Shown: in pieces, positions 41,566 through 50,081 of the stretch
How positions within the stretch are numbered: the stretch's first letter is position 1
Layout of the letters: every line of letters begins with the position of its first letter
NCBI RefSeq assembly: GCF_039536325.1
Contig: NZ_BAAAYO010000006.1
Coordinates: 558,001-622,000 of the forward strand
DNA: 64,000 nucleotides
Direction: 5' to 3'
DNA from: Paenibacillus_AB hodogayensis
Lineage (GTDB): Bacteria > Bacillota > Bacilli > Paenibacillales > NBRC-103111
Notes under the pieces: model-generated
Databases searched by the model: none
Told to the model about the DNA's origin: nothing
The model's input: the letters and a program-made list of their open reading frames with translations, nothing else
Translations under genes and position numbers: made by a program

Positions 41566-42777
41566 TCAATCCGCCATGAATAAGCGCATCGACGTTCTCT
41601 TGAACAGCTTCCACCAGCCGGCTTTGTTTATCTCTGTCGGAGATTCGACAGGGAATTCGCTAATGACCGTGTCCCCTCTGTAGACTATCAGCTTGCCGAG
41701 CGACTGTCCGTAGGCAATCGGCGCTTTCAACGCCGGAAGCTGCAGCTCGTAGCGGATATTTTCGACGGAATCGCCTTTTTTGAGCAGAACGCTGTACTGG
41801 TGCTTGGCCGTAAGCTGCAGATCGCGCTGCTCGCCCTTCTCGACGCGGACCGTGCCGATCACGTCTCCGGTTTTGAAAATAGGGTGGCTCATATATTGCG
41901 AGAATGCGTAGTCGAACATCTTCGTCACTTCGGCGTTGCGCGTCTTCGTATTCGGCTCGCCGAGTACGACGGCGATAATCCGGAAGTTATCCCGCTTGGC
42001 CGTAGCCGACAGGCAAAACTTCGCTTCGCTCGTATACCCCGTCTTCAAACCGTCCGCCCCGTCGTAAAAACGGACCAGTTTATTCGTATTGACGAGCCAA
42101 AACGGCTTCTCGGAGTCTTTACGGAGGTAGTCCTGGTATTGGCCGGTATATTTCGTAATTCCTTCATGCTTCAACAGCTCTCGGGACATCAGCGCGATAT
42201 CGTAGGCCGAAGTGTAATGGTTTTCTGCGGGAAGCCCGTTTACGTTGACGAAATGGGTGTTCTCCATGCCGAGCTGCTTCGCCCTGGCGTTCATCATGCC
42301 GACGAACGCTTCCTCCGTGCCGGCAATTTTCTCGGCCATTGCGACGGATGCGTCGTTGCCCGAAGCCATGGCAATGCCTTTGAGCATTTCGTCGACGGTC
42401 ATCTCTTCGCCGGGCTCGAGAAAGATTTGCGATCCGCCCATGGAAGCGGCGTATTCGCTCGTACGTACCTTCTCGTCCAGTTTGATTTTGCCCTGATCCA
42501 ATGCTTCCATCACGAGCAGCATCGTCATAATTTTCGTGATACTTGCGGGAGGCAGCTTCTGATTATGGTTTTTCTCGAACAAAATCGTTCCGGTATCGGC
42601 ATCGAGCAACACCGCCGAGCCGGCGCTTGGAGCCAGATCGACTTGCGGAGCGGACTCCTGGGCTTTGCCCGATTTATCCTGGGCTTTACCGGTTTTATCG
42701 TCCGCGAAGGCCGCAGGCATGACGAGCGAGAAGACGAGCGCGGCGCATAGTAGGCTGGCAAATCCTCGTTTGAACAT
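41566..42777 (-). CDS. dacF: D-alanyl-D-alanine carboxypeptidase DacF
   Basis: DacF is a forespore PBP that controls cortex cross-linking. The 403-residue precursor has a signal peptide (about 1-25, LVMPAAFA), a Lys/Gln-rich linker, the motifs SITK (Ser79, Lys82), SGN (139-141) and KTG (245-247), and a PBP5-type C-terminal domain. The start is ATG at 42777 after AGGAGGGG. It sits directly upstream of spoIIAA as in B. subtilis, where it is SigF-dependent. A 9-bp GC hairpin (41520-41548) without a T run follows the gene. Confidence 0.94.
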   Translation of the reverse strand: MFKRGFASLLCAALVFSLVMPAAFADDKTGKAQDKSGKAQESAPQVDLAPSAGSAVLLDADTGTILFEKNHNQKLPPASITKIMTMLLVMEALDQGKIKLDEKVRTSEYAASMGGSQIFLEPGEEMTVDEMLKGIAMASGNDASVAMAEKIAGTEEAFVGMMNARAKQLGMENTHFVNVNGLPAENHYTSAYDIALMSRELLKHEGITKYTGQYQDYLRKDSEKPFWLVNTNKLVRFYDGADGLKTGYTSEAKFCLSATAKRDNFRIIAVVLGEPNTKTRNAEVTKMFDYAFSQYMSHPIFKTGDVIGTVRVEKGEQRDLQLTAKHQYSVLLKKGDSVENIRYELQLPALKAPIAYGQSLGKLIVYRGDTVISEFPVESPTEINKAGWWKLFKRTSMRLFMAD

Positions 42778-42882
42778 GAAATTGAACCCCTCCTGATCCA
42801 TGGTTGAAACGTGTTCCATGCGAATTGGCTGCAAGTATGGAATCGCTTCTAACCAGTGTTGCCAAAAAAGGGGAAAAATAAA

Positions 42883-42908
42883 CAAAAAAGACCGCCAAAG
42901 GCGGCCTT
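42883..42908 (-). terminator. Terminator after fni
   Basis: GGCCGCC pairs with GGCGGTC (3-nt loop) followed by six T on the minus strand, at the very end of fni. Confidence 0.8.
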
Positions 42909-42913
42909 TCTCC

Positions 42914-43954
42914 TTATACGGAACGTGTCTCCAGCAGCGTTGTCGCACGGAGCCGTTCCAAGCTGTCGGCGCCGATGCCGAACATCGCGGCGCGCAGCTC
43001 GAATTCGATACGGGCGAGCACCAGCGCGGCCCGCTCCGCCGATTCGACGGCGGGTCCGAGCAGCGAGCGGCCGAAGCCGGCGACGTCCGCGCCAAGCGCA
43101 ATCGCCTTGGCGGCGTCGACTCCCGTGGCCAGCCCGCCGCTTGCGACAAGCGTGCAGCCCGGCGCCGACTCGCGGGCTTCGACCAAACATTGCGCAGTGG
43201 AAATGCCCCAGTCCGCAAAGGCGTCCGCCGCCGCCCGTCGAACCGGATCGGTCAAACGGAACTTCTCCACTTGACTCCACGACGTCCCTCCCGCGCCGGC
43301 CACGTCCACGAAAGCGACTCCGGCGTCGGCGAGACGGCGAGTCGTCTCTCCGCCGATGCCCCAGCCGACCTCCTTGACGCCGACCGGCACCGGAAGCGTC
43401 CGGCACAGAAAGCCGATCCGCTCCAGCAGCCCTTTAAAATTCGTATTGCCCTCCGGCTGAAACAGCTCCTGCATGCCGTTCAGATGAAGTACGAGCGCGT
43501 CGGCTTCCGCCAGCTCCACGGCGCGCAGACACTCTTCCGCCCCATAGCCGTAGTTAAGCTGCACGGCCCCGATATTGGCGATCAGTGGGATGGTCGGGGC
43601 CACATCGCGCACCCGGAACGTCCGGGCCAGCTCCGGCCGCTCCACAGCCGCCCGGACGGAGCCGATTCCCATCGCCCAGCCACGATGCTCGGCAGCCTCG
43701 GCCAAACGGCGGTTGATCGCCAGCGCCTCCTCCGTCCCGCCCGTCATCGAACTGATCAAAAGCGGCGCTCGCAGCCGCTTGCCAAGCCATTCCCCGGTCG
43801 TGTCGATCTCCGCGAAGTCGATTTCCGGCAGCGCCTGGTGACGGAAACGGTATCGCCCGAAGCCGGCTCCTTCCGAGCGGCTCTCGACATCCTCCTCCAG
43901 ACATATCCGAATATGCTCCGCCTTGCGGCGTTCCGTGCTTATCTCTGCTTCCAT
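42914..43954 (-). CDS. fni: Type 2 isopentenyl-diphosphate delta-isomerase
   Basis: Fni is the FMN- and NADPH-dependent isomerase that interconverts IPP and DMAPP. The 346-residue TIM barrel has RKAEHIRICLEEDV, LLISSMTGGTEEA (flavin binding), IGSVRAA, LHLNGMQELFQPEGNTNF (substrate), VKEVGWGI, DVAGAGGTSWSQVE and ASGGLATGVDAAKAI (phosphate grip). The start is ATG at 43954 after AGGGGGAATC; an ATG eight codons earlier lacks a site. It lies between dacF and a solute-binding protein gene and appears to be a single-gene unit. Confidence 0.94.
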   Translation of the reverse strand: MEAEISTERRKAEHIRICLEEDVESRSEGAGFGRYRFRHQALPEIDFAEIDTTGEWLGKRLRAPLLISSMTGGTEEALAINRRLAEAAEHRGWAMGIGSVRAAVERPELARTFRVRDVAPTIPLIANIGAVQLNYGYGAEECLRAVELAEADALVLHLNGMQELFQPEGNTNFKGLLERIGFLCRTLPVPVGVKEVGWGIGGETTRRLADAGVAFVDVAGAGGTSWSQVEKFRLTDPVRRAAADAFADWGISTAQCLVEARESAPGCTLVASGGLATGVDAAKAIALGADVAGFGRSLLGPAVESAERAALVLARIEFELRAAMFGIGADSLERLRATTLLETRSV

Positions 43955-44090
43955 GCCGATTCCCCCTGCGTCTCCCATTGCCTGATTGCCCCGCATGCAT
44001 AGCGGGGCGGATACCCACTACTATACAGCAATCCGTACCGGTTGACAAAATCGGGGAGGAATCGTTCGGCCGAGTCCGGACGCCTCAGCC

Positions 44091-45380
44091 CTACTTGTTG
44101 GCTTCGATATCTTTGTTGAACGCTTCCTCGGCGCGGCGAATCGCGCTGTTGACGTCCAGCTCTCCGTCGATGACGCTTTTGACGGCGGCGGTCAGATGCG
44201 GAGTCGCAAATTTATCGTACTTCGTCGGCGGGAAGGGAGGTGCGAACTTGCTATTGAAGACGGCCTTAATGTTTTTGCCCTGCATCGATTTCATGTTCAT
44301 GCCGTACTTGTTTTTGATCTGCTCATTATTGAGGGAGGTGAAGCGGCCATGCTCAGTAATCAGGTTTTGATTCGCTTCGCTCGTCAGCAAGTTGATCACC
44401 TCGAACGCCTCTTCCTTATGCTTGCTCAATGCCGATACGAGCAGGAAGTGTCCGGACGAGGCCAGACTCGTATTTGGCCGCTCCGTGTAGCTTGGGAACT
44501 GCGTAATGTCCCAGTTGAACTGGCTTGGCGTACCTTGCAGCTTCTCTAGAGCGGCAAAGCGGGCATCATACGTCGGAATCATTGCCAATGTTTGCGTTTT
44601 CAAAAAATGGTCCAACGTCGCGCCCTTATTGCCCGGAATTTCATTAACGGCTTTGATCAGCTGAAATACTTTGTTCCATCCGTCCGAATTGATCGCCGCC
44701 TTATTCGTCGTCGCATTGACGTAAGGAAGCGAGAGCTGCGTGATCAGGTCGCCGATGCCGGGAATCATAATCCCTTTGTATTCGACGCCACCGGCCGTGC
44801 GAGAGAAGTTTTTGGCCAAATTGACCGTCTCGTCCCAGGTCATGCCTTCCTTCGGATAGGTGACCCCGAACATGTCGAAGATATCCTTGTTGTAGAACAA
44901 AGCAAGGAAGTTCAATGAGAATGGAACCGCATACATTCCTTCGTTGCCCCCATACACACGAGATGTCTCCATCGCCGCCGGATCGAACTTGCCGATATCC
45001 ATCTTGTAGGTCTTGATCAGGCTCGTCATGTCGTAGGCTGTCCCGAGCTCCCTGTGAATCTTGATCTGAGGGTAAGTCGTGAACATAAAGTCCGGAAAGC
45101 TTCCCCCCGATATCAAATTGCTCAGACCGTCGGCGCCTTTGGTGTTCCTTACTATCTGAACGGTAATGTGCGGGTACTTGGCTTTGACCGGGGCTGCGAT
45201 CATCGTCTCGAACTCCTCGTCGGAGATGGTTGCGCCGTCCTGCAGCATGGTCAGCGTCATAGGCTCGCTTGGCTTGACTACTTCCTCCTGTACCTGGGGT
45301 GCTTGACTGCCGCTACTTGCACAAGCGGTCGTGATAACCAAAATCAAACTGGCCATCAGCAGCGAATGCGATTTTGCCAT
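44091..45380 (-). CDS. Orphan family 1 solute-binding lipoprotein (ABC sugar-type)
   Basis: A 429-residue extracytoplasmic binding protein. The signal peptide ends in a lipobox (VITTAC, Cys20), then SSGSQAPQVQEE as linker. The body fits the family 1 carbohydrate-binding group: MTLTMLQDGA, YPHITVQIVRN, FPDFMFTT, LNFLALFYNKDIFDMFGVTYPKEGMTWDETV. No permease or ATPase gene is adjacent, so it must share a transporter encoded elsewhere. It resembles the binding protein at 52072 in layout and in its C-terminal sequence (DVNSAIRRAEEA versus DVNTALRTAEEA). GGGGAGGATC precedes the ATG. Promoter and cre-like site upstream. Confidence 0.88.
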   Translation of the reverse strand: MAKSHSLLMASLILVITTACASSGSQAPQVQEEVVKPSEPMTLTMLQDGATISDEEFETMIAAPVKAKYPHITVQIVRNTKGADGLSNLISGGSFPDFMFTTYPQIKIHRELGTAYDMTSLIKTYKMDIGKFDPAAMETSRVYGGNEGMYAVPFSLNFLALFYNKDIFDMFGVTYPKEGMTWDETVNLAKNFSRTAGGVEYKGIMIPGIGDLITQLSLPYVNATTNKAAINSDGWNKVFQLIKAVNEIPGNKGATLDHFLKTQTLAMIPTYDARFAALEKLQGTPSQFNWDITQFPSYTERPNTSLASSGHFLLVSALSKHKEEAFEVINLLTSEANQNLITEHGRFTSLNNEQIKNKYGMNMKSMQGKNIKAVFNSKFAPPFPPTKYDKFATPHLTAAVKSVIDGELDVNSAIRRAEEAFNKDIEANK

Positions 45381-45413
45381 AATAAGATCCTCCCCTATTC
45401 AGTTACGCTGGAA

Positions 45414-45465
45414 ATGTAATCGGTTTCTTTTCTGAAGTATATCACGCAAAAAATCGAAACGTCAA
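45414..45465 (-). promoter_or_regulatory. Promoter with cre site before the 44091 binding-protein gene
   Basis: Minus strand: TTGACG (45460-45465), 18 bp, TATACT (45436-45441). The sequence ATGTAATCGGTTTCT (45414-45428, read on the plus strand) fits the CcpA consensus WTGNAANCGNWNNCW at every fixed position and lies at the expected start point, as for repression by CcpA. Confidence 0.6.
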
Positions 45466-45539
45466 TAAAAATTCTCATATATGAAACTATTTCATGTTAA
45501 TGAATCTATGAGACTGAGTTCGATGCCCCGCAGCACCAA

Positions 45540-45568
45540 AAAACCGCGTTCGGCAAGAACGCGGTTTG
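45540..45568 (-). terminator. Terminator after pdp
   Basis: AAACCGCGTTC pairs with GAACGCGGTTT (11 bp) followed by T on the minus strand (TTTTTTGG). It ends the deoB-pnp-pnp-pdp group before the binding-protein gene's promoter region. Confidence 0.85.
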
Positions 45569-45627
45569 ATCAACCAGATACTTTCTTAACATCGCAACGG
45601 AACCGTCAAAACCTCCGCTCCAACAGC

Positions 45628-46929
45628 CTAGCCGATCACTTTATGCACGATCGGCACAGGCGCGGGACGGTCCGCCCCGATGACGTAGGCGGCAACCAAA
45701 CGTCCGATCGACTCCTGGTTGTTCTCGCTGTTGCTGTGAATGACAGCCAGCACGTCGCCGTAGCGCACCGCATCGCCCGTCTTTTTCAGCAAGGAAACCC
45801 CGGCTGCATAGTCGATCGCATCCTCCTTGCGGGCGCGGCCGGCTCCGAGCAGCATCGCGGCGACGCCTACGCTTTCCGCATCGATCGCCTGCACGAAGCC
45901 TTCCTGCTCCGCCCGCACCTTTACCTGGTAACGGGCTTGCGGCAGCAGTCCGGGATCGTCGACAATGCCGCCCTCGCCGCCCTGCGCCTCGATAAACGTC
46001 CGGAACGTGCGAAGCGCCTCGCCGGAAGCGAGCAATCCGTTCAAGGCGCCGTACGCGGCAGCGTAATCGGCGTACACCCCTCCGGCGACCGCCATATGGG
46101 CGCCAAGATTCAGGCATAGCTCGGTCAGTCTAGCGTCTCCCTCGCCCTTCAGCACGGCGATCGCCTCGCGCACCTCGTTGGCATTGCCAACCTCGGTTCC
46201 GAGCGGCTCGCTCATGTCGGACAGGACGGCGATCGTCTTGCGCTTCAGGCTGCTGCCGATGGACACCATCGTCGCCGCCAGCTCCTCCGCCTCGGCCATC
46301 GATTTGAGAAACGCGCCGGAGCCGACCTTAACATCGAGCACGATCGCGTCGGCGCCTGCGGCGATTTTTTTGCTCATGATCGAGGAAGCGATCAACGGCA
46401 GCGAATTGACCGTAGCCGTCACGTCGCGCAAGGCGTACAGCTTTTTGTCCGCCGGAGCCAGGTTTCCGCTCTGTCCGACAAGAGCCATCTTATGCTCGTT
46501 GACGTTGCGCACGAATTGCTCGTTCTCCAGCTCGATATGAAAGCCCGGAATCGACTCCAGCTTATCGACCGTGCCTCCCGTATGCCCGAGTCCGCGGCCC
46601 GACATCTTGGCGACCGGCACGCCTGCCGCAGCTACGAGCGGCACCACGATCAGACTCGTCTTGTCGCCGACGCCGCCGGTCGAATGCTTGTCGACCTTCG
46701 TCCCACGGATGCCGGCCAGACTGACGACATCGCCGGAGTTGACCATCGCCATTGTCAGATCGGCAATTTCCGCCGCATCCATGCCGCGGAAAAAGACCGC
46801 CATGGCAAACGCCGACATCTGGTAGTCCGGAATGTCTCCCTTCGTAAAGCCCTGCACGGCAAAATACAGCTGCTCGCGGGTCAGCCGGCCGCCGTCCCTC
46901 TTCTGCTGGATAATGTCCACCATTCTCAT
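45628..46929 (-). CDS. pdp: Pyrimidine-nucleoside phosphorylase
   Basis: Pdp splits uridine, thymidine and deoxyuridine with phosphate into base and (deoxy)ribose 1-phosphate. The 433-residue protein has MVDIIQQKRDGGRLTREQL, TKVDKHSTGGVGDKTSL (phosphate binding), the SGRGLGHTGGTVDKLESIPG signature, and ALRDVTATVNSLPLIASSIM (the active-site Arg and Lys). GGGAGGAAAG precedes the ATG at 46929. It is last in a nucleoside-salvage cluster that starts with deoB. Confidence 0.95.
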   Translation of the reverse strand: MRMVDIIQQKRDGGRLTREQLYFAVQGFTKGDIPDYQMSAFAMAVFFRGMDAAEIADLTMAMVNSGDVVSLAGIRGTKVDKHSTGGVGDKTSLIVVPLVAAAGVPVAKMSGRGLGHTGGTVDKLESIPGFHIELENEQFVRNVNEHKMALVGQSGNLAPADKKLYALRDVTATVNSLPLIASSIMSKKIAAGADAIVLDVKVGSGAFLKSMAEAEELAATMVSIGSSLKRKTIAVLSDMSEPLGTEVGNANEVREAIAVLKGEGDARLTELCLNLGAHMAVAGGVYADYAAAYGALNGLLASGEALRTFRTFIEAQGGEGGIVDDPGLLPQARYQVKVRAEQEGFVQAIDAESVGVAAMLLGAGRARKEDAIDYAAGVSLLKKTGDAVRYGDVLAVIHSNSENNQESIGRLVAAYVIGADRPAPVPIVHKVIG

Positions 46930-46993
46930 GACCGCTTTCCTCCCTTGCTTGCATCCCCGCGCAGCACTCGCGGCGGTTCGTTCGTCCTTCGAC

Positions 46994-47845
46994 CTACACT
47001 TCGGCTTCGCGCACGAACGTTTTGACAAGCGCGGCGAATTTCGGCTTCGTCCGGTTCGCCACCTCCATAACCTGCTCGTGCGACAGCGGCTCCAGCTCAT
47101 CGCCAACCGCCATATCGGTAATGCAGGAGATGCCGAGCACGCGCAAGCCGCAATGACGGGCGGCGGTCACTTCGGCCACGGTCGACATGCCGACCGCGTC
47201 TCCGCCCAGTCTCGCCAGCATCGTCAGCTCGGCGGGCGTCATGTAGGAAGGGCCGCTTATGCCGCAGTAGACGCCTTCCTGAAGCTCCAGCGCGTCTCCG
47301 TCGTCGCCGCGGATTTGGCTCGATATGCGATGGGCGAGCTCGCGGTACGATTTGTCGTACGCCTCGGACATGTCGGGAAAGCGCGGGCCGAGCTCGGGAT
47401 CGTTTTTGCCGATCAGCGGATGATCGCCAGTCATATTGATATGGTCGCAGATCAGCATCAGATCGCCCGGACGGAAGGCGCGGTTCATGCCTCCGGCCGC
47501 GTTCGTTACAACGACCGACTGCACGCCCAGCTTGCGCATCACATACAGCGGCTTGACGACCTGGCGCATCGGGTAACCTTCATAATAATGAAAGCGGCCC
47601 TGCATGACGATGACCGTTTTCCCCTCGAGCGTTCCGACGACGAACCGCCCGGCGTGCCCCTCTACCGTCGATACCGGGAAATGCGGAACTTCACCAAAAT
47701 CGATCGCTACGGCATCCTCCACTTCGTTGGCCAAATCCCCCAGCCCCGAGCCGAGAACGAGTCCGATCGAAGGAAGGCGACCGCCGATGCGGCCCCGTAT
47801 AAATCCTGCCGCCTGATTGATCTGCTCTACATAGGACAATTCCAT
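46994..47845 (-). CDS. Purine-nucleoside phosphorylase (second copy)
   Basis: A trimeric-type (PNP family 2, PunA/PupG) phosphorylase acting on inosine and guanosine, 283 residues. Visible: GLVLGSGLGDLAN (phosphate), FPVSTVEGHAGRFVVG, MQGRFHYYEGY, VTNAAGGMNRAFRPGDLML, GVYCGISGPSYMTPAE and GMSTVAEVTAARH, where the family has VPEV. It is a tandem paralogue of the gene at 47900, 54 bp away. The start is ATG at 47845 after GGAGGTTGTG. The two may differ in substrate preference; the base-binding Glu (PSYMTPAE) and Asn-equivalent (CITDMAVG versus CITNMAAG in the neighbour) differ. Confidence 0.9.
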   Translation of the reverse strand: MELSYVEQINQAAGFIRGRIGGRLPSIGLVLGSGLGDLANEVEDAVAIDFGEVPHFPVSTVEGHAGRFVVGTLEGKTVIVMQGRFHYYEGYPMRQVVKPLYVMRKLGVQSVVVTNAAGGMNRAFRPGDLMLICDHINMTGDHPLIGKNDPELGPRFPDMSEAYDKSYRELAHRISSQIRGDDGDALELQEGVYCGISGPSYMTPAELTMLARLGGDAVGMSTVAEVTAARHCGLRVLGISCITDMAVGDELEPLSHEQVMEVANRTKPKFAALVKTFVREAEV

Positions 47846-47899
47846 ATTACACAACCTCCTGCTTTTTTCCGGTAACCGATTATGTTCGTTCCTTCGGTT

Positions 47900-48727
47900 T
47901 TATAATTTCGGTATGATTGCCTTCACGAGCTCGAGGAAGCTTCCCTTCACCCGTTCGGCCGTCTCCATCACTTCGGCATGCGACAACGACTGATCGAGCA
48001 TGCCTGCCGCCATGTTCGTAATACATGAGATGCCAAGCACCGCTATGCCCGCATGACGGGCGGCAATAACCTCCGGCACGGTCGACATGCCGACGGCGTC
48101 GGCGCCGAGCATGCGCAGCATGCGAATTTCGGCCGGCGTTTCATAGCTCGGTCCGGTCATGGCGGCATAGACGCCCTCGCGCAGCGTCAAGCCGAGACCG
48201 GACGCCGCCTCCCGCGCCAGCTCGCGCAGTTCCGCGCTGTAGGCTTCGGACATGTCCGGGAAGCGGACGCCGAGCGAGTTCTCGTTGGGTCCGATCAGCG
48301 GATTGCGGAACATGAAATTGATATGATCGCTAATCAGCATCAGATCGCCCGGGGAGAAAGAGGCTTGAAGGCCGCCCGCCGCGTTCGTGACGAGCAGCGA
48401 CTTCACGCCGAGCGCCTTCATGACGCGCACCGGGAACGATACCGCAGCCACGTCATAGCCTTCGTACAGATGAAAACGGCCTTTCATGAGAACCGTTTTT
48501 TTGCCGCCGATCGTGCCCACCAGCAGTTCGCTGGCGTGTCCCTCCACGGTCGATACCGGAAAATGCGGTATTTCCTCGTAATGAATAACCGTAACGTCCT
48601 CCATCGCATCCGCCAGGACGCCGAGACCGGAGCCGAGTATAAGACCGACCTCCGGCGAGTAAGGGATTTCCTCCTCGATGAATCCGACGGCGTCGCGGAT
48701 GCGCTGTTCCATGCTAAGCTCGCTCAT
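47900..48727 (-). CDS. pupG: Purine-nucleoside phosphorylase
   Basis: A PNP family 2 enzyme, 275 residues, cleaving inosine and guanosine. It has GLILGSGLGVLAD, FPVSTVEGHASELLVG, MKGRFHLYEGYD, VTNAAGGLQASFSPGDLML, GVYAAMTGPSYETPAEIRML, GMSTVPEVIAARH and CITNMAAG, all as expected for B. subtilis PupG. It stands directly after deoB as in B. subtilis, so this copy is the better PupG orthologue. GGGGGTTAAGC precedes the ATG. Confidence 0.93.
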   Translation of the reverse strand: MSELSMEQRIRDAVGFIEEEIPYSPEVGLILGSGLGVLADAMEDVTVIHYEEIPHFPVSTVEGHASELLVGTIGGKKTVLMKGRFHLYEGYDVAAVSFPVRVMKALGVKSLLVTNAAGGLQASFSPGDLMLISDHINFMFRNPLIGPNENSLGVRFPDMSEAYSAELRELAREAASGLGLTLREGVYAAMTGPSYETPAEIRMLRMLGADAVGMSTVPEVIAARHAGIAVLGISCITNMAAGMLDQSLSHAEVMETAERVKGSFLELVKAIIPKL

Positions 48728-48742
48728 GCTTAACCCCCGTTC

Positions 48743-49921
48743 CTATAATGAAAGAAGCTCGGACAGGAAGCTGCTGCCGTAAGACGGCGCAGGCAGTCCG
48801 AAATTATCCGCCACGGTCGCCCCTAGATCGGCGAACGTGCCGCGCACGCCAAGCGACGCCCCCGCTTGAAACCGCGGGCTCCAAGCGAGCAGCGGCACGT
48901 ATTCCCGCGTATGGTCCGTGCCCGTATGCGTCGGATCGTTGCCGTGATCGGCGGTAAGGAGCAGCAGGTCGTCGCGCCCGATACGGGCCATGATGTCGGG
49001 CAGACTGGCGTCGAATTCCATGAGCGCCCGGGCGTAGCCCTCGGGATCGCGCCGGTGGCCGTACAAGGAATCGAAATCGACGAGATTCGTAAACGCCAGA
49101 CCGCGAAACGGCTGCTCCAGTGTGCGGATCGTCTCTTCGATGCCGTGTGCGTTGCTTTTCGTCGATACCGCCGAGGTCACCCCTTCGCCGGAATATATGT
49201 CGTTGATTTTACCGATGGCGATGCAATCCAATCCGGCTTGCGCAAGACGATTCATCACCGTTGGAGCCGGCGGCTTAACTGCATAATCGTGCCGGTTTGG
49301 CGTCCGCTTGAACGCCCCGGGCTCGCCGACGTAAGGACGGGCGATGACCCGGCCGACCGCGTACTCGTCCATCGTCAGCTCGCGAGCGATTTTACAGGCG
49401 CGGTATAGCTCCTCCAGCGGAATGACGTCCTCGTGGGCGGCCAGTTGGAATACGCTATCCGCGGACGTATAGACGATCCACGCGCCGGTGCGCATCTGCT
49501 CTTCCCCGAGCTCGTCGAGTATGTCCGTGCCCGAAGCGGGCTTGTTGCCGATAACCCGGCGGCCCGTCGCTTGTTCGAACTTGCGGACAAGCGGCTCGGG
49601 AAACCCGTCGGGGTACGTCTGGAACGGAATCTCGACGCGCAGGCCCATCAGCTCCCAATGGCCGGTCATCGTATCTTTGCCGACGGACACCTCCGTCATC
49701 TTGCCGTAAAAGGCCGCCGGCTGCGCGACCGCCGCGATATGCCGCAGCGGTTCAATGCAGCCCAAACCGAGCCGTTCCAGATGAGGCAGGCGGAAATCCG
49801 CGACTCGTTCCGCAATATGTCCGAGCGTATGGGCTCCGGCGTCGCCGAAGCCGGGGGCGTCGGGCGCTTCGCCGATGCCTACGCTGTCCAGCACGATCAG
49901 GGCAATGCGTTGAAAGGTCAA
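48743..49921 (-). CDS. deoB: Phosphopentomutase
   Basis: DeoB (Drm) interconverts (deoxy)ribose 1- and 5-phosphate, linking the phosphorylases to central metabolism. The 392-residue alkaline-phosphatase-fold enzyme has LIVLDSVGIGEAPDA (metal Asp), VGKDTMTGHWELMG (the phosphorylated Thr region), DSVFQLAAHEDVIP and TADHGNDPTHTGTDHTREYV (metal Asp/His). The start is TTG at 49921 with ACGGAGGTAACG 8 nt upstream; longer in-frame reading exists but has no site and does not match the family. First gene of the salvage cluster, after xerD. Confidence 0.95.
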   Translation of the reverse strand: MTFQRIALIVLDSVGIGEAPDAPGFGDAGAHTLGHIAERVADFRLPHLERLGLGCIEPLRHIAAVAQPAAFYGKMTEVSVGKDTMTGHWELMGLRVEIPFQTYPDGFPEPLVRKFEQATGRRVIGNKPASGTDILDELGEEQMRTGAWIVYTSADSVFQLAAHEDVIPLEELYRACKIARELTMDEYAVGRVIARPYVGEPGAFKRTPNRHDYAVKPPAPTVMNRLAQAGLDCIAIGKINDIYSGEGVTSAVSTKSNAHGIEETIRTLEQPFRGLAFTNLVDFDSLYGHRRDPEGYARALMEFDASLPDIMARIGRDDLLLLTADHGNDPTHTGTDHTREYVPLLAWSPRFQAGASLGVRGTFADLGATVADNFGLPAPSYGSSFLSELLSL

Positions 49922-50000
49922 ATTCGTTACCTCCGTTTCGCCGGATAAGCAGCGGATCGCTGCAATTTTACTCATTATCGCATGCCGCCCAAGTGAATGC

Positions 50001-50028
50001 AAAAATACCCCGGCAGGAGCCGGGGTAT
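50001..50028 (-). terminator. Terminator after xerD
   Basis: ATACCCCGGC pairs with GCCGGGGTAT (10 bp, 4-nt loop) followed by TTTT on the minus strand, just upstream of deoB. Confidence 0.85.
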
Positions 50029-50081
50029 GCCTCGAAAGCCGCCGAAGAACCGGCAACGCGAACCGGGAGAACCCGCTTGCG

